64,000 nucleotides of DNA from Daphnia carinata (taxonomy: Eukaryota > Arthropoda > Branchiopoda > Diplostraca > Daphniidae), in NCBI RefSeq assembly GCF_022539665.2, contig NC_081340.1:2356001-2420000 (forward strand), in the 5' to 3' direction. The translations under genes were made by a program, and so were the position numbers. This document shows, one piece after another, positions 13,183-25,976 of this stretch (within the stretch, counting starts at the first letter, position 1; the number at the start of each line of letters is the position of its first letter). The notes beneath the pieces are model-generated. The model searched no databases. It had not been told where the DNA came from and saw nothing but the letters and a program-made list of their open reading frames with translations.

Positions 13183-16100
13183 AGTCATTCCCAAACCCGT
13201 TTTTAAAAACATTGACATTTTTTTTAATTCGCGGTTTACTTCTGTTAAAATTTCAACGGCAAAAATTATAAACAAACATGAAAAAAAAAAAAAAATCTCC
13301 ATGAATTCTTTGAAACTGCCTGCTTGAAAAGCTCTTTAGTACGAGGATCATTTCCAAATGGGATTTATTCTTTCAGTTATTTTTTTTTTACTTGAGTGCA
13401 ATTTTTTGTACAACATTTGAAGAAGGGCGTCGTTACTTGTTTCTCAAAGGAAAAAAAAAGGCACTGGTGTTACGTGGACTAGGTACACCTGTTTGATGAA
13501 ATGGGACTTTGCAAGGACAACGCATCCAAGGGCGTAAACTTGTAGTAAAGGTCGACATCAAAATAAGCTGTTGCTAGTCACCGTCGTATGCTAATACCGC
13601 CCACAAACTGGTTTCTGGCTTCAATTCAGCAAAAAGCTTTCAGTTGCACCTGCCTGTCAATGAGGCAAAGTCTCGTACATATTTTGTGATGTTTTTAATG
13701 AAGATGGTGATAACCAATATCTAGAATTTAGCGTTTATTTTCATAAAATTATCTAACTTTTTGTTAAAGCAATCAACCTGTTTGTTTTATCAATTCAATT
13801 TTCTTTAAGCTAAAGCCATTTCTTTTAATTTAATTTTTTTAAAAATACAAATGACATGATTTTAAATCGAAGACTGCTGTTCTGCTCTGTTGAGGGCCAA
13901 ACTTGGAATGATATTTACCCAGCAATTGTTCATGCTACCATGCTGAAGATTTTGAGAATCTGCTTGTTACGTATGTGTTCCTTATGTCTGCGCTCCACGG
14001 CGCAATGAATTTCCACGTGAAACACCACTACAATGCAAAATGACAAAAGGAAATGCCGTGCATCTTTTCCTTTTCCCGCTACTAGTTTATTTAATTGAAT
14101 AGAAACCTACTTGTTGAGGGAATGTTAATATCCAAAGTGAGCAACGGTTAGTTAACCTATTTCTCCAGCAAATGCATCCGCGAAATTTTCCTGGATAACA
14201 GTTCGAAGCCACGCAGCTTCGTGACGTCACTGAAGCTTCCTCGTTCACCAATCTTAAACGCGTGTATCATTTACAACGGACTGCCCCTTCCCAGATAATG
14301 TTGGATAGGTACGAAACGATGAAACTGTCAGAGACATTGCTGTTAATGGTGGAAACTATAATACGAATGCAACTCTAGCGGAACTCTTATTGTTATTATG
14401 GCGGTTAGTTAATCAATTTAGTTCACGGTTGAAGCGTTTTTTTTATTTTTTTTTTGCCGGTTAATTGACCACAGTGTTTGCTTCAACTATGAAAATTGTC
14501 CCATCATCGGCGAACACGAAATAAAAGCATTTTTCCTCCAAGAAATGGGCAAAATAGAAATCTTAACATCTGCTCCGTTTTAGATGTCCCTATTTGAATA
14601 GAACTTGACTCAAACTTTGAGCATGCGCGAGGATCGAAATCAACGAAGGTGCGAAAACCCGAGTTTATCAGTAGGCAACTGAAAACTCAGCGATTCGTGT
14701 CGCAAGACGAGCCAATCGAAAGAGCGTCGCAGCTGTTTCCAATGTGACAAATCAAAATGCAAACGGCGCGAAAAAATAAAAATGAAAAGATGGATGAAAG
14801 AAGAACAGGTTTTAATGGCGAAAACTTGCGCATGTAACACCCACAAATCGTTCAATTTCGGATCACGTGAAATTGTGTATAACTAAGATTTAATCTATAT
14901 CCCAAGCAGCTGACCATGAACACATTGTCAACAGTTACGTAACGTTTTGAGCCAGTTTCATAAAATCGGACGCCGTCCCCACGACAATATAGAATTTAAA
15001 TGGTTTATTAAACTATCAACGATGCTGGGGCTTGGTTTCGTTTGCCGGGTTGCGGTTTTCGGTCGTTCATTGAGCTCTCACTTTCCCGCGCGTGATCGGC
15101 GCGCGTTTACATCATCAACGGAGCGTTTACGTTTTCCCCCACGTTTATTCCAGTTGTGAACGCCTATGGCTGTTGGAACAAAATGCCTTACCTTTTTATA
15201 TGCCGTTTACAGTTTCCAAACGAAAGTCACGTCCCACCTACATCCCGGCCAGCGTTTGGCCTATTGGTGGTTCGTTTGTTTTGGAATTGCGGTTTTTAAA
15301 ATGTTCGCACATACGACTATCTTACGTGCGTTGTTGTTACATTTGAAACTTTGTTGATTGCGTTAATAAACGTTGGGGCTGAATGGATCCACGACTTGAT
15401 AAGGAATTTTCTTGATGGGAAAGGTGTACCCCATATCTTAACAATTACAGCTGAATTGTTAGCAATAAGCTGCTTTTCATTCTGGATATAAGCATTTTCT
15501 ACATGCGAATTGAAACACATTCACGCCATAGAGTTGGAGCGAAAAGGTTTTTCGTGATTGGCTGGAGAACTGATTTCAAAGTTGTGTTCCCACTTGTCTC
15601 TTTCACGGCCGCCACAAAAACAACACTTGGGAAGAGCCACCATCTTTTTATTTTTGTCCTAAATAAAATTCGTGGTATCACACCTTGTTCATGTGACGGC
15701 ACAAGATATATTTATTTGCAGGTATAACAAATGTGTCAGTCAAACACCTGTTAGGCGAAAGAAAAAGCCAGCCAAGTAAATGGGAAAAAGAGGGGAAATG
15801 AAATTGTAAAAAAACGGACAGGTTGATTGATAATGTCTAGCCAACTGGGTGTATCCCTTTGGTGTTAAGTTTCTCTTCGTGAATGATCCGTACGTTCTCT
15901 TATACGGGCGTGTCTAACCTCAATAGGGAGTCCCGTATAATTTGGTTGCCCTTACTGATTGTGAAATTAACAAAACATAAAAATTGATAAAACTCAGAGT
16001 CATTTCTTTATCAGTTGTTGGTCAGGCGTTGGAAGAACATGGTTTGGATGACGTGATGTTTACCTGCAGCGGAAGCTGTGCCTTATTTCGTTGCCTTATT

Positions 16101-18680
16101 GTCATTTTCTTCTAGTCATTTCAATTATTAATTGGCTGCAACGCTTTGAGATCCTGTTATCCGATCCAGACAGATCTACTGGAACTCCTTTGTACGAGAA
16201 TCACGTACATTTTCTTTCGTATACAAATCACACTTCATTGTAAGGCAACGTGACACGACAAGTAAGTACAGCCAACATACGGACAACTGCCATTTCAAGA
16301 TTCTATCCATTTCCGATAAGAATCAAATGCTGCCGCATGAGGCATTTTTCATTTTGCTTGATCGCATCAGGTACGTTTTCATTTTTTCACGGAAGCCAAT
16401 GTTCCATCAACCGTACGGAATAACGATTTCGGCTTACAAACAAACCATTGATGTTAATCCAGACGAAGAAAGTTGGCGTACCCATAGCGGAAGTTGAAAA
16501 CTATAATAGAAAAAGGTCAACGTACTGGCTAATAAATTATGGCGGATGACACTCCGTTCCCTATGCCTATCAGCAATCAGCAGAAGAAGATTTAACCGAC
16601 CGGTGCATTATGGGTTTGTCTCCTTTGCTCCGTACAGAGAAGGCCATTCTTAAGTCGTCAGCTGTCACATCCTGCTATATCTACTGATGGGCGGACGCCG
16701 TCCGTATACAGCAAGTGCAAATGAACTTGCTGGTCTGCTGAGTGTACATACATACGATGGACTCTGAAATATCAAGCAATTTTCTTCACGGTGTGATATT
16801 ATAAGGTTGTGTAAACGGGATTCTTTTGGACAATACTCTTTTTCGCTGTAGGGTGGCAAGGAAATGGATTTCCTGGTTTACTGTAATATGACTTAATCTA
16901 ATCAGTCGCGGCTGCGGGTAGACAGTTCTGAAGCCGAAATTACTTATGGGATGCGCGTGGGCTCTTCTCCTATAAATAACTATAGGTGTATGCCCTTTAG
17001 GCACGTCATTGCACCATAATTAATATACAAGAAATAGCGAAATTTCGCATTTAGCGGCGTGATGACGGAGGAGCCCCGTGAACAGAACGTTATACCACAG
17101 TGAGATTTATTTTCCACAAAAACGCTTTGGCAAAAAAAAAAACACCTTAAACAACATAAACAAACAAAGAAAGTGCCACATTATTCCGAGTGCTTGGACC
17201 ATTGTCTGATCCGCCATAGCAAAATAGTTACGGTTTCATCGTTTTGAGCTTCTTTGAATTGTGGCAGTAAATTATAACGTGCGTCCTCAGTTACCTCCGG
17301 CTTTGTTTGTTCCGAAAATACGTGATGGCACACATCGGTGCCATGTACTGTATCCAAATGCAATCAGTGAAAACGATCTTTTATGGCAAGGCCCATTTTT
17401 TCCGCCGAAACCGACTCGAGTAAAAAGGTAATTAACATTTTACCGCGAATTTTATTTCAGCTAAGCGTGAATTGAGTTGGTTGCGTAACTATATACGATG
17501 CTACTAATCGCGCCTTTACCCAGACTTTACGTGTACGCGATCGTTCAACATGGATCTCTATGAGTAATAAAAAGAAAGGCTATTAAATAAGCTCAAACGA
17601 TCGGTCATAACTCCCTGTTTTATTGGATGATTATGTGCACACCGTCGGTCTAATTTCTTGTATACCAACGATAATCTTTGTTTAAAGAACACAATTCCAA
17701 AAGAAAGAGAAATTCAATTAAAAAGCCTTAACACGACCGTATATATCAGCTTAAACAATTCAGGACAGATCGATTATCTGGTTGTAAATGCCAACGAGCC
17801 TCTTTTTGCTTTAAATAAACAAGTGAGACCTCCATTGGTTTACTTTGCCATAGCCAAGACACACCAAGATGGGCACAAGCGATATTAAATAATCATCATG
17901 GTGTACTTAACTTTTATTAAAACGTACATGGTCATTCGATTCAACGACTACCATTGTCTATTTGAAGGAGAAAGAAAAGAAAGAACGTGCAAATTGCAAT
18001 GCTTTTATCGCATTATGAACATCTCGGTAATGCTGCGCTGCGGGTTATGCCTATCCATACAGCAGCTGTGGGGCTATATGGCGAATAGGTAACAGGTGAC
18101 ACAAGTTTCCATATATACTAATAAGAATTACTAATTCCGCTATATTCCATTTAGGTCGTAAATGTAAGCCATAACTATATATAAACAGTTTGTTCCCCAA
18201 CACCTTAAAGACGCGACACGATGCGACAACGAGGAAATGTTAAACGCGAGCAGAGCACCAAGAGTTTTCTAGATGCTCAACTATACCAATGAACAAGCCA
18301 AAGACATGGTCAGCATAGGGCTTCAGAAGCGTATATATGTTCGGCGCAGATGCTACCATACGCTGTGTTCACGTTCAAAGTGAGTTATACGTATCCGTGA
18401 CCACGGTTTACTTAGTTTCGTCTCATTAGGCTCTTTTACACTCCAAGAGTACCAACACCATCAGCCATTTTCTTCTTGAGTCTAGTCGGACGGCGAGACT
18501 ATTTTTTGCATCAGTCTTGTACGTCCATGTCACCAGTAAACAAGACTATCTCTAGAGTTTCTTTCGCAAAGTCTTGGGACTCAACTCCATCGATTCTGTT
18601 TTAGACTTAAACATTGTTGATCAACTGTGTTTCGTACATTAGGGAAAAAGACAATTTCATGTAATTGCATAGGATAAATA
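13183..18680. other. 5.5-kb stretch without a supported gene
   Basis: AT-rich sequence with many stop codons in all frames, poly-A/T runs and scattered ORFs shorter than about 85 codons lacking recognisable domains or credible splice partners. No tRNA, transposase or tandem array seen. The last part must contain the promoter and 5' untranslated region of the first mucin-like gene at 18.68 kb. Confidence 0.5.
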
Positions 18681-20014
18681 ATGCAAAACCTCTTTAAACT
18701 CAACTGTGTCATCCTTTTTGCAACGTCGTTGGTAAATATGAATTCATTTGTTGATTTACCAATATAGCTGATGGTTAGCAGTTAATGAGATGTGTACGTG
18801 ATTTGCGTATTGAAGGTTTTGTTGCCCACTTTGTTGGCGGCCTCGTTATGGAAAACGAACCTGAGACGTAGAAATGGCCAAGCTGCAAACGACGTGGCCA
18901 ATTCAAGAGACGATTACTACGAGGAGCCTGACAATCAAGTCGTTTACCTAGACGACGTTGTCGACAAGTTGCATAAAGAGCCTAAAGTGAAACACAAAGG
19001 ATCGTTCGTGAAACCGAGCCGATATAGCAGCAGCTCGTATTCGCACCAGCAATCGGGGGCCGACACGAGTCACCACACCGATTACGCGTCCGATGTCGAT
19101 TACGCGTACGATAGCGATCCGTATTACTATGGCGATAAGCCTAATTGTGACGACGGTATTTTTCTAGATCACATTCCTTTAAAATTGATAACGATGAGAT
19201 TTGATTGTATGTAGACAAGAAGAAGAAAAAGAAGCCGTGGGATGACCTGTCGAAAAAGAGCAAGGCCAGCATCATTATAGGCTCGATTGGCTTAGCTCTC
19301 AGCAAATTGGGATTGATTTCGTTTTCCTCGCTTGCCGTTTCGACCGACACGACCACCACATCAACCACGTCGACAACATCGACAACGACACCAACGACAA
19401 CGACACCAACGACGACGACTAGTACATCGACCACATCTACGACGTCTACGACGTCTACCACAACGACGACGACGACCACAACGACAACGACAATGATGCC
19501 AAGTAAATGAGTTGGACTATGGGAAGAGATGAAGATCATACAGGCTTTCCCAGCTCATTCAATTCACTCGTTTTTTTTTTTTCTTATGGCACTTGATTGA
19601 CTCCGATTGCCTTTTTCGATTGCCGTGTTAGTGACTTGCTCGACTACATCGAGCGATCCAACTGGATCGTACAAGACGATTCGAACTCCAGGCACTCAGG
19701 TGGAACAGTGTCTCTCCATCACCGTACCTGCCGGCAGCCGAATTCAAATGACCTGCACTTCCATCAACGTCTCCACTGGCACCTACGTCACCGTAAATTA
19801 CATTTCATTTTGGTTCTGATCTATTTTTGTATGCAACAGTTTTTTTTTTTTTCAATTGACCTTATAGATATTGGATTTATCGGGTACGAGTATCGTTGCT
19901 AATCCGCCTATCATAAACACGCCCTACACCACAGCGGACAACACGTTGATTATCAAATCTCTCGCCAGCAGTGCCAACGCCGATCAGCTGTGTTGCGATT
20001 GGATTACTGTTTAA
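18681..20014 (+). CDS. Tandem secreted mucin-like protein, copy 1 (family not recognised)
   Basis: Exons 18681-18731, 18816-19155, 19215-19502, 19632-19792, 19868-20014; 328 residues, all junctions in phase. Order of parts: signal peptide (MQNLFKLNCVILFATSL then VLLPTLLAA); an acidic Tyr/Ser/His-rich region of about 100 residues containing YLDDVVDK; a run of six Lys with PWDDLSKKSK; a hydrophobic Gly-containing segment (ASIIIGSIGLALSKLGLISF); about 50 residues of Thr with Ser/Pro (mucin-type O-glycosylation likely); and a C-terminal domain of about 105 residues with five Cys, ending LCCDWITV. The last domain vaguely recalls CUB folds (QCLSITVPAGSRIQ), which is weak. I do not recognise the family. 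Two paralogues follow on the same strand with identical exon architecture. Confidence 0.82.
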
Positions 20015-21174
20015 CTCAAACATTACCTCGACTAGTAGCCTTGTTATTTTCAATGGCAGTTTTTTTTTTCTTTGAATGATGTTGTGTACAGCGAAAGAAG
20101 GGGAGCCGTTACGTGTCATATTGGCTTGCCTTGTTAGGAATAAGATTGTCAAGATTTCTCCTTTTTGTGCTTTAGCTATTGGTATAGAATTTGCGTGACT
20201 TGTGCTAAGAGGATGTACTTACCTAATGAAATTATAGAAGAATAGAAGATGAAATCAACCAACCATTGACGCTTTTCTTATGCAAAAATCTAAAGAATCC
20301 AGTCGGCGTGCAATATTATACCGTTAATACACCCAAAAAAATAGACGAAGATTTTCGTGTGCTATTTGTTCTCATTCGCTTGGATGTTTTTGCAAGCGAA
20401 GCATTAGGCATCAACAGTCTTTTGATAATACGAAAACAACCGGACAAAAGGCAAGAGGCCAAACGTATCCTCAGAACGTAGTACAAACTTCAATTGCGAT
20501 AGAAGACCATATCAATTTTGTTTCAATTATATCACACTGCTTCTCCATTCAACAGCTCCATGCACAGCTAATGATTGTATACGCTCAACTTGCGTTTGAA
20601 AAGATTGCCAAGATGCGGTCAAATGTATATACGATACGCATAGCCTCTATCATGTTATAACAATTCGATGATGGTGTGCACCTCTACAATCACGCTGCTG
20701 GTCGGCAAACTATACGCTTTCCATACAGTTAGTAATAAGCAAACAGCGTAGAAAAACGAGCCTTTTTATTGTGGGCTATAAACACGCATTTATAAGTCGG
20801 CATGATTTCAATTGTTCTATAGCGGCGAATAACAGTTGAATAAGCTATACACAACTTGTCCGGAAAGCATGTGTATCGACGTCGTATAAACAGTTGTATT
20901 TGCCTATGGTATAGCCGATTTCCATATGCCGGGGTGAGTCGGTACATCATCGCTGCCCAAGGGAAAAAAAATAATAATGAACACAACAATAATCAAAGAA
21001 AGAGAGGCGGAAAAATGCGATTATCTCCAGATTTTCCTTCCCGCCTACTCGTAGGTAAGATGCAAAAAAAAAATAATAATAATTTTGTTTCGAAAAACGG
21101 CCGTGGTCTAAAGCCTTACGTTGGGTCTAGTCGTAGCATTCGACTTGGGCGTGCCCACCTGTGCGACAGCAAAA
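20015..21174. other. Spacer between mucin-like copies 1 and 2
   Basis: 3' flank of copy 1 followed by AT-rich sequence. The segment near 20,210-20,260 (a run ending agaagatgaaatcaa) resembles 22,785-22,830 after copy 2, so the duplicated unit includes downstream sequence. No gene supported. Confidence 0.55.
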
Positions 21175-22600
21175 ATGTGTAACTCTGAATTCAATTCAAA
21201 ACGTGTCGTGTTCTTCTTCATTTGTGTGGTAATATACATTTGCACTTTAAATATTAACGTCGTAGTTTCATTTGCGCTAATTTAGGAGACGTTAAAACGA
21301 ATTTTTAATGGATAGGTTTCGTTGCCGAGTTTGTTTGTTTCTTCATTGTTGATGACCCAAAATGAGGAGGAGTTGTCAAACGACATTGCCACTCATTCGG
21401 ACGACTATTATGACAGTCATCTACACTATCAGATCCTTTTTCTCAACTACTTTATCAACAAATTCCGTCAAGATTCGAATCACAGATCCAGAAAGTTGTA
21501 CGCCAAATCTAGTCGCTCCGGAAGCCCGTACTCGGACAATGATGTTGTCGTAGGGACCCCAATCAAAAAAGGCTATTCAGCATCAAACGCTGAGTACTCG
21601 AACGATGTTGAAAACACGAACCAGCTCGTCAACGAGAAACCCAATTGCGAAGAAGGTTTCATTTTCTTCTTTTTTTTTTCGTTTGAGTTTAATCTGCGTT
21701 GGCTGGCTTGTATTTTACGAATGTTTTTAACCATTGGTTGCGTTGATTTTGCAGGTGAAATGAAGCTAAAAAAGCCGTGGGATTACCTGTCAAAGAAAAA
21801 GAAAGCCAGCATTATTTTAGGGACGATTGGTTTTGCTTTCGTCAAGTTAGGTTTGATTTCATTTCCGTCGTTAGTCGTCATGGAAGACACGACCACAACG
21901 TCCACAACGTCTACGACATCGACGACGACACCCACCACGACTACCACGCCCACAACGACCACATCTACAACTTCGACAACATCGACGACAACACCAACGA
22001 CGACGACATCCACCACATCGACGACAACGACGACAACGACAACAACAACGACAACCACAATGATGCCAAGTACGTAAAAGACTTGGACTCTGGAAAGACA
22101 AATGAAAACAATATAGACACTTTTGACAGTTCATTAGATTTCCAAAAATTGTTTTCATTCTAATCCAATTATTTTGCTTTGACTTCATTTTGTTCGATTG
22201 CCGTGTTAGTGACGTGCTCGACTACATCGACCATGGCAACTGGATCGTACAAGACGATTCGAACTCCAGGCACTCAGGTGGAACAGTGTCTTTCCATCAC
22301 CGTTGCTCCGGGCAGCCGAATTCAAATAACCTGCACTTCCATCAACGTTTCCACTGGCACCTATGTCACCGTAAATTACATTTCATTTTCTTTCTGATTT
22401 TTTAATATTTAATCTATTTTCGTATGTATAATTTTTTTTTATTCGCCCTATAGGTATTGGATCTATCCGGTACGAGTATCGTTGCTAATCCGCCCATTAT
22501 AAACACGCCGTACACGACGGCGGACAACACGTTGATCATCAAATCTCTCGCCAGCAGTGCCAACGCCGATCAGCTGTGTTGCGATTGGATTACTGTTTAA
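21175..22600 (+). CDS. Tandem secreted mucin-like protein, copy 2
   Basis: Exons 21175-21228, 21316-21655, 21755-22069, 22210-22370, 22454-22600; 338 residues, in phase. Same plan as copy 1: signal peptide (MCNSEFNSKRVVFFFICV then VSLPSLFVSS), an acidic Tyr/Ser/Asn-rich region ending EKPNCEE, Lys-rich KKPWDYLSKKKKAS, a hydrophobic IILGTIGFAFVKLGLISF segment, a longer Thr/Ser/Pro tract (about 65 residues) and the same Cys-containing C-terminal domain. Exons 2, 4 and 5 have exactly the same lengths as in copy 1 (340, 161 and 147 nt). The N-terminal region is much more diverged than exons 4-5, which are nearly identical at nucleotide level across copies. Function unknown. Confidence 0.82.
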
Positions 22601-24668
22601 CTCAAACCTATCACACTAGACTACCAGTCTTTTCATTTCAAATAGTTCCTTTTATTTTGAATAACGATTATTTATAGAGAAGCTATAAAAAAACGGGGCC
22701 GTTATGTATAATTCCTTACGGGCCCACTGTACGATTTTTTGCTAATGTTATTACGATTCGCGTGATGTAAGCTAAGAAGATGCACTTGATAAATACACAT
22801 TAAAAGAGAAGATGAAATCAATTAAACAATCGTCAAATGCTTCTAGCACCTGTGTCATAACATCATCTATACATTTTCAGCTTTAAACTTTACATTTGAA
22901 TTCAACATCTCGGCTAACGTAGCAGCAGTAGCACTCGTTGTTTGTAGCACTTTCCAGCATCGATTCGTTAAAGCACAGCCTTTTGGGCCCGTTTGAAACG
23001 CCCATATGTTAACACACGTAAGCTGTTCATATATAGTGTTAGCAATCTAATAACGACGAATCCCTATAAGCCGGTTGTTGCAGCGTACTGTACAGTTAGC
23101 AATCACCAAAGGAGCGTGTAAAAGACTCTATTTTATCCTGCTGTATCGGTGTAGCCGTACATTTTGTTCTGTAACGGTGAATAATCGTTTCGTATAACAC
23201 ATTTTGTAATAAAAGTGTCACGCTTAGCATCGCATAAACATCTGCGCTGTAAGCAGCGTTCGGTTTCCATCAGCCAGTGGTGTGTTGCGGATGCATTATG
23301 GCTGACGCGTTAGAGCAAAAAGGAAGCAAAAAAAAAAAAGCAAACCATTAAAACAGGCGATTAAACACAACAACGTAAAAAGCGTCAGGTCGTAATATTC
23401 AAGTGGGAATGGCGTTGTACCCAGTAACCCCCGACTGAATTGTTTGTCCTTGTATGAACGTAAAGCGGCCGATTCCCATCATCAGGTGGCATATGATGGC
23501 TGCCTTTGGAAACAAATGAGAAACAAGAAACAGTATAAGTACAAAAAGAAATTAAATTCAAGTGAGAATCACAATGTACCCAGTCACCCCGTCTGTAAAT
23601 TGTTTCTCGTGTAAGCTTTCCCTAACGGACAAGTGATTGCCAATGATCAAGGTGGAACAGCATATGTTATACGCCCACCTTGAGAAGCGGACTGGCACTA
23701 ATTACTACAATGGTGGAAAATAAAAGGCGATGAATTGAAAAAAAAAAAAACGAGCAAAATAATCAACGCAATGTTGATCGTTATCTTCCGCTACGGCTGG
23801 GCTAAAGATTTCCGACCACCTTCGGTGAAAGAATGTTTAGTAAAACCACACACACACAAAATTAGCTGTGAGAATAAAGCGAGACATAATGACAGACTGT
23901 GTTTTCGTGAATCTCAAATCAATTCAAACTTTATTTTAAAGTCATAAGAGAACAATGTTGTCAGCGTGCTATTTTTGTGAGACGGGCGGTACGAAAAAAA
24001 ACCGTAATACAATTCAAGATAGAAACAAAAAGGGTGAAACAGAAAATTGGCTAGATAAATGTGTCGAGCACGTCGTTAAAGCCGCATTGTACGTTATCCG
24101 ACATGCCCGTCTCTATAGCAGTTGTAAAAAGGCAGCGTAGCAGTGCAAATGGACGTCAGCGTATCAAAACCGCTAGGCCGTCTCAACTAAAAATAACAAA
24201 ATATATACGAAAGTATAAACTACACAAGATTTGCGAGTATTTGCGTGAAATAATCCGGCGCCAACGGCTTCTGCTTGAACATGGCTGGAAATGTTCAGCC
24301 TGCGTTATTTGAACTGAAAACAAAAATGAAACTCTAAAGATACAAACGATATACTTTTGTTTTTGTTCTTGTTCATGTTAGACTTTGAAATGATGATTTA
24401 TTTAATAACGACAGCTCGTAAGTTCCAGCCCACCGAAAGTTCGTTCACCAATGAACAAGCATTGTTCGTTGAAATCGTGCGGGACAGTGAGATCTTGAAT
24501 CAGTCTCGTCCGTGGCTCGTATCAGTGAACAAGCAACAGCTGAAGGACGTCCACGCTTAGTTTTCCCCCTTTTTTTTTTTAAGGTTTCCAATGTTTCGTA
24601 ACTCCAGTTGTCAATACACAGAAGTGCCAAATTAACGTGCTGTGGTCTAATCGCTATAGGTCAGCAAA
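22601..24668. other. Spacer between mucin-like copies 2 and 3
   Basis: AT-rich, no gene supported. Contains the diverged direct repeat at 23.40-23.69 kb (listed separately) and poly-A runs near 23,328 and 23,740. The promoter of copy 3 must lie just before 24,669; no clear TATA box was identified. Confidence 0.5.
23400..23690. repeat. Two diverged direct repeats, period about 159 bp
   Basis: The unit from 23400 (CAAGTGGGAAT, then GTACCCAGTAACCCC) is repeated from 23559 (CAAGTGAGAAT, then GTACCCAGTCACCCC). Both continue with an ATTGTTT/AATTGTTT block, GATTCCCA/GATTGCCA and an AGGTGG-AT-ATG end. A short similar block (ATTGTACCCAGTGTACC) occurs again near 26,650. Origin unknown; not coding in any frame. 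Confidence 0.5.
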
Positions 24669-25976
24669 ATGTGGAACAGCCATTCCAATTCAAAACGTCT
24701 CGTTGTATTCTCCATTTGTTTGGTATAATTGTATTTATTCCTTTTCACACGTTAATCCCAATCATAATTATGTTAAAGTTGAAAAATGAATTTGCCAAGC
24801 AGGTTTTACTTCCCTGTCTACTCGTCTCTTCCTTGCGGATGACTAAAAAACGACGCCCGAATCGCGTAGAATTGACGCACGACGTTACCAACAAACCGGA
24901 TGAGTATTACTACAGAGATCCTCGTCCTCAGGTCGTTTACCTCGATCACATTGTCAACAAATTTCGGCAAGATTCGAACGACAAGTCGAAACAATTGAAC
25001 GAGAAATCAAGCCGCTACGGGAGTTCGTACACTAATTTGCAAGTGATTAAGAATCCAGTAGCTAATGACGATTACGGAACGGATGCTGATTACCATAACG
25101 ACGTTGATCCGCATTATTACGACGAGAAACCCAACTGCAACGAAGGTGTCCTATCTTTTCAAAATCCCAGTTTTTGTTCATAACACATTTTTATATTGCC
25201 TGTACATACGACTCATCATTGTTTATTGGTTAGTCAAGAAGAAGAAAAAGAAGGTATGGGACAACTTGTCAAAGAAGAAGAAAGCCAGCATCATTTTAGG
25301 GTCGATCGGCTTCGCTTTCGGTAAATTAGGTTTGATTTCCTTTTCTTCGTTGGTGGTCTCTGAAGACACGACCACAACGTCGACAACATCAACGACGTCC
25401 ACGACTACAACGCCGACAACAACCACATCGACCACTTCAACAACGTCGACGACTACCCCAACGACGACGACGACAACGACGACAACAACGACCACAACAA
25501 TGATGCCAAGTAATTAACAATCATCTTTAATCAAAATCGTTGCCCTACATTTGACTGCTCCCTCTTTCTTTTCTTGGTTGTGTGTAGTGACGTGCGCGAC
25601 TACATCGAACATCAACTGGATCGTACAAAACGATTCGAACTCCAGGCAATCAGGTGGAACAATGTCTCTCCATCACCGTTGCTCCGGGCAGCCGAATTCA
25701 AATTACCTGCACTTCCATCAACGTATCTACTGGCACTTACGTCACCGTAAATTTTATTTCATTTTCTTTCTGATTTAGTACCATTTGATCTGTTTTTGTA
25801 TTGATAATTTTTGTTCATTCACCTTGTAGATATTGGATCAATCCGGTACGAGTATCATTGCTAATCCGCCTATTATAAATACACCCTACACCACAGCGGA
25901 CAACACGTTGATTATCAAATCTCTTGCCAGCAGTGCCAACGCCGATCAGCTGTGCTGCGATTGGATAACAGTTTAA
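24669..25976 (+). pseudogene. Tandem secreted mucin-like gene, copy 3, frameshifted in exon 4
   Basis: Exons 24669-24722, 24803-25145, 25234-25509, 25588-25746, 25830-25976 parallel copies 1 and 2. Signal peptide (MWNSHSNSKRLVVFSICL then VLLPCLLVSS), acidic Tyr/Asp region ending EKPNCNE, six Lys, hydrophobic ASIILGSIGFAFGKLGLISF and Thr tract are intact. Exon 4 is 159 nt instead of 161: two bases are missing near 25,612 relative to both paralogues. The frame then departs from the conserved domain and hits TAA at 25862-25864 in exon 5, while the original downstream frame still encodes the conserved ending. It could be a truncated functional protein, a young pseudogene or a sequence error; every splice site looks normal. 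Confidence 0.72.

Noticed and set aside
13183-18680. Short ORFs of 60-85 codons on both strands
   Set aside because: No domains, no consistent splice partners and composition like random AT-rich DNA.
18792-19214. Start of mucin-like copy 1 at the in-frame Met-like codon near 18,792
   Set aside because: The segment before 18,816 is intron. The upstream exon 18681-18731 supplies a true ATG and completes a signal peptide, as in the other two copies.
19141-19539. Antisense poly-Val ORFs across the Thr tracts (also near 21,783-22,058 and 25,223-25,495)
   Set aside because: They are the reverse complement of ACN Thr codons (GTN); the sense strand carries spliced, conserved genes.
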